DNA from: Flavobacteriales bacterium
Lineage (GTDB): Bacteria; Bacteroidota; Bacteroidia; Flavobacteriales_D; Crocinitomicaceae
Direction: 5' to 3'
Assembly (NCBI GenBank): GCA_947476515.1
Contig: CANJQZ010000114.1
Span: 1 to 6,438 of the forward strand
DNA: 6,438 nucleotides
The notes below the pieces were generated by a model. The model was not told the DNA's origin. It ran no database searches and saw only the letters and a list, made by a program, of their open reading frames with translations. The position numbers and the translations under genes were made by a program. Position 1 is the stretch's first letter; every line of letters starts with the position of its first letter. Positions 1 to 6,438 of this stretch are shown here, piece by piece.

Positions 1-120
1 CTAAAAGCTAAGAACGAAATTTTTGAAGAGATAAAAACCATTTTACAAAAATGGTATAATGAAGATAAAGGAGAAATGATTCAAGATGAAATCTTGGAGC
101 TATTGCAAGGCTTAAACTAG
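1..120 (+). CDS. 3' end of an unidentified protein-coding gene (39 codons visible)
   Basis: Frame 1 is open from the first base to a TAG stop at 118-120. It encodes a 39-residue C-terminus beginning LKAKNEIFEEIKTI and ending LLQGLN. The peptide is rich in Glu, Lys, Ile and Leu, has no proline, and looks like one or two amphipathic helices. The composition is like normal coding sequence and unlike the GC-richer repeat that starts about 20 bp after the stop. The start and nearly all of the gene lie left of the window, so I cannot name a family. It converges with sppA on the other strand, and no T-tract hairpin follows the stop directly. A chance open frame this short is possible, but the coding-like composition favours a real gene tail. 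Confidence 0.6.
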   Translation, partial: LKAKNEIFEEIKTILQKWYNEDKGEMIQDEILELLQGLN

Positions 121-138
121 AAGGTTTCCCGATGGATT

Positions 139-307
139 TCGAGAAGCTCATCGAGCGTAGTCGAGATGCGCTCAATCCACTTTTAAAGCTCATCGAGCGG
201 CCTGTGCTTTGACACTTGTGCAGAGTACTTGTGCTGAGCCTGCCGAAGTAAGCCGAGATGCGCTTTTCTCGATACATCCCCAGCAAGCTGGGGCCACTCG
301 ATAAGCT
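139..307. repeat. Intergenic repeat-rich block, probably a dispersed flavobacterial-type repeat
   Basis: This block is clearly GC-richer than the flanking AT-rich DNA and is built from short repeated words. AAGCTCATCGAGCG occurs exactly at 144-157 and 186-199. CGAGATGCGCT occurs exactly at 162-172 and 254-264. ACTTGTGC occurs at 214-221 and 227-234. CTCGATA occurs at 268-274 and 297-303. The ends are nearly identical: TCGAGAAGCT at 139-148 and TCGATAAGCT at 298-307, 9 of 10 matching. GTGCTGAGCCTGCCGAAG at 231-248, and the word CATCTCGACTACGCTCGATG on the reverse strand, resemble repeats I associate with intergenic regions of Flavobacteriia; that is recollection, not a search result. No credible protein is encoded. 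The remaining gap (308-412) shows nothing beyond a GGCTAGCC palindrome at 362-369 and two AGTGTTT copies 21 bp apart. Confidence 0.6.
278..293. repeat. Perfect 7-bp inverted repeat (hairpin) within the intergenic repeat
   Basis: CCCCAGC at 278-284 and GCTGGGG at 287-293 are exact reverse complements around an AA spacer. In practice this would fold as a 6-bp GC-rich stem with a CAAG loop. It is bracketed by two direct copies of CTCGATA (268-274 and 297-303). Neither strand has a T-tract after the stem, so it is not a canonical intrinsic terminator, though a stem this GC-rich could still slow polymerase or protect 3' ends of the two converging transcripts. Confidence 0.7.
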
Positions 308-412
308 ATTGGTAAGTTAGCCTAGTGTTTGTTATTCGCTGCCGAGTGTTTTATTTTTCTTGGCTAGCCTCCTATTACAAGGTCTAAATTAGAATCTTAT
401 TATTTACAAAAT

Positions 413-2215
413 TTAATTAAACACAATATCGAATGGCAAGCGCATTTGCATTCCAGTTCTATTTTCAATTTGCTTTAACTTTTTATAAAAAGAAACAAAT
501 TCAGCTGGTATAGAATTCGTTTGAATTTTTAATTCAGATTCTTCCGATTCATCTTCTAGCATTTTTATAAATGTCGCGAACTTATCTTCTTTTTGCTTTG
601 GATAATAGATTACATCTGCAGCATTTGAATTAATTTGTTTCGCCGCATAATTTATTGCTTCTTTCAATCCTCCTAGTTCATCCACCAATCCGATTCTTTT
701 AGCGTCTTTACCTGTCCAAACACGACCTCTTGCAATTTCATTTACCCTTGTTTTAGTTAAATTTCTTCCATCAGCAACTCGCGTAAGGAATTGATCATAT
801 ATTTTATCTACTTCTTCTTGCGTAATTTGCAGTTCTTCCGGAGAAAGCTTCTTGTTGGTTGAAAGAACTGAATGTTTATTGGTAGCAATTTTATCAAAAG
901 TAATACCTAATTTGTTTTCAAACATTTTACCGGTGTAAGGAATCATACCAAAAACACCAATAGAACCCGTTATTGTAGTAGATTCGGCAAAGATTCGATA
1001 GCTAGGTGTTGCGATATAATAACCACCAGAAGCAGCGACATCACCCATGGAAACAATGACTTTTTTAACCTTATTGGTTAAAGAAACTTCGCGCCAAATT
1101 TCCTCACTTGCTAAGGCGCTGCCTCCAGGAGAATTGATTCTTAAAACAATAATTTTTACGCTTTTGTCATTACGCAACTTACTTAATACTTTGCACAATT
1201 TAACAGAACTCAATCCATCACCATCACGACTCACATCACCTTCAGCCAAAACAACTGCTATACTTGGGTTTTGACCCGCTAAAATAATTTGATCGTCCAC
1301 AAATAAACGGTGAGCATATTCTTCGAAATTTTGAAATGACAAATCTTTTTCAGATTCCGCTCCTACTTTCTTCATTAAATAAGACATCATTTCATCCCGA
1401 TATTTTAAACCATCAATCAATTTATTAGCTAAAGCATCTTTAGCATCACGAATAACTAAATCATCAGCTATTTTATTCAAAGCCATTGGTGTAAGTTTTC
1501 GATCCCTTGAAATATCCAATTTAAAATCCTCCCAAATGGAACCGATATATCTTTCAGATTGAACTCGACTAGAATCACTCATGTTAGTTCTGAAAAATGG
1601 TTCCACTGCACTTTTGAAGTCATTATTTTTTCCTCTAATGATTTCAACTTCAATTTCCAATTTATCCAACATATTTTTAAAGAACATCATATCTCCACCT
1701 AAACCATTAAATTGAAAAGGTGCGCTAGGGAAAGCATAATTTTCCTTTGCAACAGAACCAATATAGTATTCCTTTTGAGAGATATATTCTCCAGAATAAT
1801 AAGCAACAACAAACTTTCCAGACTTCTGAAATTCAGCAATCGCATTTCTGAGTGTTCGTGCGGTAGAAAAACCACAAGAAACATCACCAATGTCTATAAA
1901 TACACCTTTTATTTTATCATCCTTTTCAGCTTGCTTTAAACCATAAAGCAAATCTGGCAAACCCATTTCATTTTGCAAACTAAAACTTCCAGGATCAAAA
2001 GTAGCACTGCTTTTATCTTGAATTTGGCCATTGAGTTGCATGTGAAGAATTGAATTTTCATCAACTGCAATCGGCTCAGGACCAAAATCACTAAAAGAAC
2101 CTATAATTCCACCTACAACAAGCAGAAACATAAATAATCCAACAAATACTGCGATGATAATCGCTAAAAATGAAGGCCAAAATATTCGAGAAAATGGGAT
2201 TTTGAATTCAGACAT
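413..2215 (-). CDS. sppA: Signal peptide peptidase SppA, long (67K) type, peptidase family S49
   Basis: This 600-residue protein is close in length to E. coli SppA (618 aa) and has the same two-domain plan. An N-terminal hydrophobic segment (residues about 12-41) anchors it in the inner membrane with the catalytic part outside the cytoplasm. The N-terminal S49 domain carries the general-base lysine, Lys201, in the conserved setting FKSAVEPF. The C-terminal S49 domain has LRINSPGGSALASE (358-371), the nucleophile Ser396 in GDVAASGGYY, and TGSIGVFG (416-423). Known family members form tetramers, use this Ser/Lys dyad and digest signal peptides released by signal peptidase I. All key residues are present, so the enzyme should be active. 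The ATG at 2215 is chosen because the membrane anchor follows at once. No Shine-Dalgarno is seen, only A/T-rich leader, as usual in this phylum. It starts 10 bp after the M1 peptidase gene and is probably cotranscribed with it. Confidence 0.95.
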   Translation of the reverse strand: MSEFKIPFSRIFWPSFLAIIIAVFVGLFMFLLVVGGIIGSFSDFGPEPIAVDENSILHMQLNGQIQDKSSATFDPGSFSLQNEMGLPDLLYGLKQAEKDDKIKGVFIDIGDVSCGFSTARTLRNAIAEFQKSGKFVVAYYSGEYISQKEYYIGSVAKENYAFPSAPFQFNGLGGDMMFFKNMLDKLEIEVEIIRGKNNDFKSAVEPFFRTNMSDSSRVQSERYIGSIWEDFKLDISRDRKLTPMALNKIADDLVIRDAKDALANKLIDGLKYRDEMMSYLMKKVGAESEKDLSFQNFEEYAHRLFVDDQIILAGQNPSIAVVLAEGDVSRDGDGLSSVKLCKVLSKLRNDKSVKIIVLRINSPGGSALASEEIWREVSLTNKVKKVIVSMGDVAASGGYYIATPSYRIFAESTTITGSIGVFGMIPYTGKMFENKLGITFDKIATNKHSVLSTNKKLSPEELQITQEEVDKIYDQFLTRVADGRNLTKTRVNEIARGRVWTGKDAKRIGLVDELGGLKEAINYAAKQINSNAADVIYYPKQKEDKFATFIKMLEDESEESELKIQTNSIPAEFVSFYKKLKQIENRTGMQMRLPFDIVFN

Positions 2216-2225
2216 AATTTATTTT

Positions 2226-5200
2226 TTATTTCATTAAAGCACTTAATTTCAATGGCTTTCCAGCTGGATTGAATTTCAAAGTTAATCGAATTTCCTTTCC
2301 ATAATTAGCATACATATTACTCATATTCCATGATCTCCACAAAGGAAAATAAATACCTACAAAGGAACTGATTTTGATACCAAGTCCCGTATTTACAAAA
2401 GAAGAAATTGAATTATTTGGATTACTATTTGGTCGCAAACCGAAATCTGCAAAAGCAACAAAAAGATCGGGTTTAATTGGCAATTGCATGGTTGCGTTTA
2501 CAGAAGCCATCCATGAATTTGAAAGTAGGTTATAGGTACTTCTAAATCCACCCATATTATCATCTCTCTGAATACCCGCTTTATTATAGCGATCAAAATA
2601 ATAATTTTCTAAGTAATTATCTTGAGTTCCTGCAGCACCACTAAGCGACATCATGTAATTGTCTATAATCCACGAACTTGATTTTGAATACAGATTATAT
2701 CCAAAATAAGCGCGAAGGCTAATCCAACGATCCATTGTATTGCGCAAATATTTAAACTCAAATTGTGTTGCACTAGAGATGCGTAACATATTATCATTTC
2801 CCTTGAAGTGCTGCATTGATTCCAAGCGTGTTTCATTGGAATACTTATAATCAGCTTTTGATTTAAGATAAGAGTAAGACAGCATTGCTCCTACTTGATC
2901 AAGCATTAAATTACTAGAATTAGCCAATTGATCATGACGCGCAATCGTCTTAATCAAAAGTGTTCTTGTGATTGATGGATTATTTTTCTTTTTACCAAAC
3001 TCCAACAATAAGTAAGGACTAATTCCTACAAAATAAGCGCCTCGAGGATTATCTGATATTCCATTTGTGGAGAAAGATTTTGCTGATACTCCCAATTTAC
3101 TTGATCTGAAGAAGTTTTCAGGATAAAAAGTGTGACTCACTTCTGCTATCCCAGAAACCATATTTCTGCCAAAAGAATACATAGGTGCAATCAAATACTG
3201 GGTTGGTCGTGGACCTAAACCGAAATTGTGTACGGCTACTCCTAACATCGTACGATCATTGGAATTTCCCGCAATGATCGGCAACCAGAAAATATTATTT
3301 TTTCCACCTTCGTTGTCTCCACTAAAAAATTCTAAAGCAAGAGGTTCTTGCTTTCTCATGAAGAATGGAATATTAGGATAATAATAATTATTAGATCGAT
3401 TCAATTCAGGAATATCGCGATTCACATCAATCATTACATAATCAACAGCTTCTTTTTTACTTGAAATAGAAGTAGTAGTTTGACCTGGTTCAACCCAATA
3501 AGAATTGATTGATTTGTCTTTATTAAGGACATTAACCTCAATTGGTCCATCAACTTTCCCCTTATTTTTAACTTGAACCACTCCACCATCCTTATTGAAT
3601 TTTACCTTCGAAATTTTATAATCAATATGATCAGTAGTTTGAATTAAATCATGAAAAAACCAATCCAATTTTTTACCGGAAATTTCTTCAAAAACATGCT
3701 GTAAATCTTGTGGTTGTGGATGTCTAAATTTCCAAGAATTAAAATAATTCTGCATGCATTGATCAAACAGTTCCGCTCCTAGATAATCCTTTAAATAATA
3801 AAATACTAAACCTGTTTTTTGATACATAATAGCCCCATAATTAATGGAAGAGAAATCTGCTGAATGTGTTTCAATCGCTTGATCTTTTCCGAAAGCAGCG
3901 AGCATTCTATACATTACATCACCCATATCATGATGATCGAGGTCATTGAGATGAAACTTACCGTTTAACACCATGTCTGAAAGTCTTTTATTATTTGGAT
4001 ATTTCGTTTCAACATAGCGCATTTCATTCAAGGTATTGATTCCTTCATCCATCCAACCGTGAACGCGTTCATTAGAACCTAAAATACCATAAAACCAATT
4101 ATGTCCAACTTCATGAACAATTACCACTTCTAATTCTTCAGCAGAACTTGCATTACCAATTACGGTAACATTTGGATATTCCATTCCACCACCAGCACTG
4201 ATAGTTCCATCAATAGCAGTAACATTATGGTAAGGATAATCACCGTTCCACAAGGAATAGTAATAAGTTCCATCGTTAATATATTCAATGGCATTTTGCC
4301 ATGTTAAGGTGTTATGAGGAACAAACATAGCCCAAGAGGTGACAGTACTTGCTGAATGTGGAAGCGTTACTTCACCTTTTAGTACCGCAAATCTTTTATC
4401 GGCAAACCAAGCGAAATCATGCACATGACTTTGCTTAAAATGAATCGTTTTCCAGAGTTTAGAAGATGCTGGAAAATCTGTTGTTGCACCTCCACCTTGT
4501 TTAGTTTGAAGAAATTTAGGGATATTAATTTTTGTTGCTGCAACTAATGAATCTAAAAAATCTAATTCAGATTGATCTTGCAAATCGCCCGTTGCTGCTA
4601 CTACATAATTTTGAGGAACAGTAATAGATACATCAAAAGTTCCATATTCAGAATAAAATTCACCTTGATTTAAATAAGGCATCATATTCCAACCATTGGC
4701 ATCATAAACTGCAGGTTTTGGATACCATTGTGTTATTTGATAAGACTGATCAATGTGACCCAATCTTGAAATTTCTCCAGAAGGAATTTTAACAGAAAAA
4801 GGTGTTGTAATGGTCACTTTAGCCCCAGGCAATAAGCTGCTCGGCAGAATGAAATAACCAATATCAGGATTACCTTCATATTCTTTCCATTGCACTTGCA
4901 CTCCATTAACTTTGAAATCTAAAGAATCAATAGATCCTCTATCCTTCATATCACCATAATACAGATTCTTTTTACCGCTATTATATTGTTGTTTGGCAAG
5001 TGCCGATCTATAATTACGATAGGCGTTGGGCCATAGATGCATATAAATCGTATCCAAAGTCTTTGGAGATTTATTAATGTATTCTATTTCCTCAAAAGCA
5101 GATAAGGTTTGATTTTCATCATTCAAGCGCACTTGAATTTTAAAATTCACTTCTTGTTGCCATGCATTAGAATGGAATTCAGTAGCTTTTTGACTAAAAC

Positions 5201-5249
5201 CAAAACCAATGGAAGCAATAAAAGCAAGCGCAGTAATACCTATTTTCAT
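2226..5249 (-). CDS. Secreted M1-family zinc metallopeptidase with C-terminal beta-barrel-like region
   Basis: This 1007-residue protein (numbered from the ATG at 5249) begins with a signal peptide, MKIGITALAFIASIGFGFSQ. An M1-like N-terminal beta domain follows (about 25-300). The catalytic domain (about 300-540) holds HEVGH with zinc ligands His379 and His383 and base Glu380, then the third ligand Glu402 in WMDEG, the expected 18 residues on. The exopeptidase motif is GGMEY (354-358), a variant of GAMEN. Tyr476 in MYQKTG is the likely transition-state tyrosine. A beta-sandwich-like stretch (about 545-620) follows. Residues about 638-995 contain alternating aromatic/polar strands with Asn/Ser/Gly turns, resembling an outer-membrane barrel; this last point is inference. 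The family removes N-terminal residues from peptides; the substrate is unknown. A TTG at 5255 would add two residues ahead of an intact signal peptide, so ATG is preferred. It precedes sppA by 10 bp. Confidence 0.9.
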   Translation of the reverse strand: MKIGITALAFIASIGFGFSQKATEFHSNAWQQEVNFKIQVRLNDENQTLSAFEEIEYINKSPKTLDTIYMHLWPNAYRNYRSALAKQQYNSGKKNLYYGDMKDRGSIDSLDFKVNGVQVQWKEYEGNPDIGYFILPSSLLPGAKVTITTPFSVKIPSGEISRLGHIDQSYQITQWYPKPAVYDANGWNMMPYLNQGEFYSEYGTFDVSITVPQNYVVAATGDLQDQSELDFLDSLVAATKINIPKFLQTKQGGGATTDFPASSKLWKTIHFKQSHVHDFAWFADKRFAVLKGEVTLPHSASTVTSWAMFVPHNTLTWQNAIEYINDGTYYYSLWNGDYPYHNVTAIDGTISAGGGMEYPNVTVIGNASSAEELEVVIVHEVGHNWFYGILGSNERVHGWMDEGINTLNEMRYVETKYPNNKRLSDMVLNGKFHLNDLDHHDMGDVMYRMLAAFGKDQAIETHSADFSSINYGAIMYQKTGLVFYYLKDYLGAELFDQCMQNYFNSWKFRHPQPQDLQHVFEEISGKKLDWFFHDLIQTTDHIDYKISKVKFNKDGGVVQVKNKGKVDGPIEVNVLNKDKSINSYWVEPGQTTTSISSKKEAVDYVMIDVNRDIPELNRSNNYYYPNIPFFMRKQEPLALEFFSGDNEGGKNNIFWLPIIAGNSNDRTMLGVAVHNFGLGPRPTQYLIAPMYSFGRNMVSGIAEVSHTFYPENFFRSSKLGVSAKSFSTNGISDNPRGAYFVGISPYLLLEFGKKKNNPSITRTLLIKTIARHDQLANSSNLMLDQVGAMLSYSYLKSKADYKYSNETRLESMQHFKGNDNMLRISSATQFEFKYLRNTMDRWISLRAYFGYNLYSKSSSWIIDNYMMSLSGAAGTQDNYLENYYFDRYNKAGIQRDDNMGGFRSTYNLLSNSWMASVNATMQLPIKPDLFVAFADFGLRPNSNPNNSISSFVNTGLGIKISSFVGIYFPLWRSWNMSNMYANYGKEIRLTLKFNPAGKPLKLSALMK

Positions 5250-5254
5250 AATCA

Positions 5255-5278
5255 ATACTATAAATTAATTTATAGTAT
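5255..5278. promoter_or_regulatory. Perfect 24-bp AT-rich palindrome just upstream of the M1 peptidase start
   Basis: Positions 5255-5278 read identically on both strands; the half-site is ATACTATAAATT, centred between 5266 and 5267. The symmetry breaks at 5254/5279. It fills over half of the 44-bp gap between the T9SS protein stop (5294) and the M1 ATG (5249) and ends 5 bp before that ATG. In mRNA it could form a 10-bp A/U stem with a UUAA loop right at the ribosome entry site. As DNA it could be an operator for a dimeric regulator. There is no T-tract immediately after the stem in the minus-strand direction, so a terminator is less likely. The palindrome itself is certain; the function is inferred. 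Confidence 0.45.
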
Positions 5279-5293
5279 AAAAATAGTTTAAAA

Positions 5294-6438
5294 TTACTGA
5301 ATAATAATGCGGATAGGCTTCATATTTGCAGAAGTTAACAGATAATAACCTTTAGCAAGAGAAGATAAATTCAAAGAAATTTCAGTTCCTGTCAAAACTG
5401 ATTGCGCAACGGATTTCCCGTTCAAATCAGTAATATTTAGCAATTGACGCTCACAAATTTTATTGCTTTGAATGTTAAAAATACCGTTATTTGGATTTGG
5501 ATACACCGATAAATTAAGCGTATTCAATTCGTCTAAACTAGCATAGTTATCTACATTGTCACAATTCTCATCAATTCCATTATCAATGATTTCAACTGCA
5601 CCAGGATAAGCGTTTGGATTAGCATCATCACAATCACCTCCTACCAAAGTATATCCAATTCCAGGATCAGCACAAAAAGTATTCGTAACTGTAGATCCGA
5701 AATTATCATGATCAGCATCAATAAAATAAGGAATGAATAAAAGTCCATCATCTATTCCGTTGGCACAATCGTTATCAATTCCATCACAAATTTCAGTTGC
5801 TCCTGGATAAACTGTACTGTCAGTATCATTACAATCATTTTGATTCAAGGAATATCCTAAACCTGGATTCTCGCAGAAGAACACACCTTGATTTTGATTT
5901 CCGAAGCCGTCATGATCAGCATCTGTGAAATAGATTACAGGAATATTTGCCAGTGGATTCATATCGTTGCAATCCTGAGCATTTAAGACATAATTTGCTG
6001 GAGGAGTACATCCAACAAAAACACTGTTAGTATCACCATAAGTATCCCCATCCATATCCATGTACCAAACAGTATTTGGATTGATATTAGCATCTAAATC
6101 ATTACAATCTTGGGCATTGGTAACATAAGAGACCGGAAGGAAACAAGCAGAAATAGTGTTGTTGGTGTCACCATAAGAATCATGGTCTAAATCGGCATAA
6201 AAGATTTGAGGATTCACAGTCACCACATTTCCAAAAGTACTCACATTGTCCACCCTCCAGGTAGCACTTGAGTTGGCCATTCCTGTTAAATAGAATCTAA
6301 AGGTAACCTGATTGATGAGCGTAAAGGCTGTCCCAAGTACGACTGTATCTGCCAACACCACATTACCATTATTGCTAGAAGTACCTGTAGCAATATTTGA
6401 AGTAAAGTTATCCAAACTTGATCTTACCATCCAAGTAG
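5294..6438 (-). CDS. T9SS-secreted protein with MopE-like metal-binding repeats (5' end missing)
   Basis: The frame is open through the right edge: codons for Thr and Trp precede the Met codon at 6428-6430, so this Met is internal and the true start lies beyond the window. Residues are numbered from that Met (378 visible). Residues 1-70 look like the end of a beta-sandwich, with TWRVDNVSTFG at 57-67, a pattern common in large Bacteroidota surface proteins. Four MopE-like repeats follow (77-295), each with a D-x-D-x-D run, an isolated Cys and a DCND or DCDD motif. Residues about 305-378 match a type A T9SS sorting domain: SVYPNPNNGIFNI, then LNITDLNGKSV, ending in a short beta strand, IRIIIQ. 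The product is therefore expected to cross the outer membrane by T9SS and be released or anchored outside, with the tail removed. The repeats suggest calcium or other metal binding, not catalysis. Any enzymatic domain would be in the missing N-terminus. Confidence 0.88.
   Translation of the reverse strand, partial: TWMVRSSLDNFTSNIATGTSSNNGNVVLADTVVLGTAFTLINQVTFRFYLTGMANSSATWRVDNVSTFGNVVTVNPQIFYADLDHDSYGDTNNTISACFLPVSYVTNAQDCNDLDANINPNTVWYMDMDGDTYGDTNSVFVGCTPPANYVLNAQDCNDMNPLANIPVIYFTDADHDGFGNQNQGVFFCENPGLGYSLNQNDCNDTDSTVYPGATEICDGIDNDCANGIDDGLLFIPYFIDADHDNFGSTVTNTFCADPGIGYTLVGGDCDDANPNAYPGAVEIIDNGIDENCDNVDNYASLDELNTLNLSVYPNPNNGIFNIQSNKICERQLLNITDLNGKSVAQSVLTGTEISLNLSSLAKGYYLLTSANMKPIRIIIQ
5546..6202 (-). 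repeat. Four tandem MopE-like Asp/Cys repeats within the T9SS protein
   Basis: Unit 1 covers residues 77-117 (FYADLDHDSYGD, Cys96, DCNDLD). Unit 2 covers 122-158 (WYMDMDGDTYGD, Cys141, DCNDMN). Unit 3 covers 166-229 (FTDADHDGFGN, Cys186, DCNDTD, then PGATEICDGIDNDC). Unit 4 covers 234-295 (FIDADHDNFGS, Cys253, DCDDAN, then PGAVEIIDNGIDENC). Equivalent aspartates in units 1-3 are exactly 45 codons apart, and TCACCATAAG recurs at 6033-6042 and 6168-6177, 135 bp apart, showing duplication at DNA level. Units 1 and 2 lack the PGAxEICDGIDNDC extension. Similar aspartate-rich loops in thrombospondin type 3 repeats bind calcium, and the MopE motif family is annotated as metal-binding. Confidence 0.85.

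Noticed and set aside
8..286. 92-codon open frame on the minus strand
   Set aside because: It runs through the repeat block and over the coding end of the + strand gene. Its sequence is Ser/Arg-rich with no recognisable motif and mirrors the repeated words, so it is a by-product of the repeat.
278..293. Intrinsic terminator for sppA or the + strand gene
   Set aside because: The hairpin is strong but has no T-tract on either side and lies about 120 bp past the sppA stop and 158 bp past the other stop, so it fits better as part of the repeat.
139..307. CRISPR array
   Set aside because: The repeated words are short, of different sequence and unevenly spaced, with no constant repeat-spacer unit.
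1047..1274. 75-codon open frame on the plus strand
   Set aside because: It lies fully inside sppA, antisense to the conserved catalytic region, with no motif of its own.
1699..1939. Two open frames of 63 and 75 codons, one on each strand
   Set aside because: Both are out of frame with or antisense to the N-terminal S49 domain of sppA and show no family features.
5109..5291. 60-codon open frame on the plus strand
   Set aside because: It is antisense to the signal peptide end of the M1 gene and ends in the palindrome gap; no support beyond being open.
5279..5300. Bacteroidota-type promoter (TTG and TAnnTTTG boxes) for the M1 gene
   Set aside because: TATTTTTA and TAATTTTA on the minus strand are partial matches to the -7 box, but AT-rich DNA gives these by chance and no convincing -33 TTTG lies at the right distance.

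Overview
The window looks like chromosomal DNA from a Bacteroidota bacterium, most likely in or near the Flavobacteriales. The evidence is the AT-rich coding sequence, the lack of Shine-Dalgarno motifs before starts, a C-terminal type IX secretion (T9SS) sorting domain, a long M1 metallopeptidase of the kind common in this phylum, and an intergenic repeat of a style often seen in flavobacterial genomes. Genus cannot be fixed from the sequence.

Layout, left to right. Positions 1-120 (+) hold the last 39 codons of an unidentified gene whose body lies outside the window. Positions 121-412 are non-coding. This stretch carries a GC-richer, repeat-laden block (about 139-307) with a perfect 7-bp hairpin, then roughly 100 bp with nothing recognisable. 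Three genes then run on the minus strand. In transcription order they are: a 5'-truncated secreted protein with four MopE-like Asp/Cys repeats and a T9SS sorting tail (6438-5294); an M1-family zinc metallopeptidase with a signal peptide and a long C-terminal region resembling an outer-membrane beta-barrel (5249-2226); and sppA, encoding the inner-membrane signal peptide peptidase (2215-413). The partial + strand gene and sppA converge on the repeat block.

The M1 gene and sppA are 10 bp apart and very probably cotranscribed. Both products act on peptides in the cell envelope, SppA at the inner membrane and the M1 enzyme beyond it, so a shared role in envelope peptide turnover is plausible but inferred. 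The 44-bp gap between the T9SS protein and the M1 gene contains a perfect 24-bp palindrome ending 5 bp before the M1 ATG, the most notable non-coding signal here. I see no RNA genes, CRISPR array, insertion sequence or clear intrinsic terminator. I do not see a convincing new multi-gene system. The items most worth a second look are the peptidase-barrel architecture, the palindrome, the intergenic repeat and the MopE-repeat protein.
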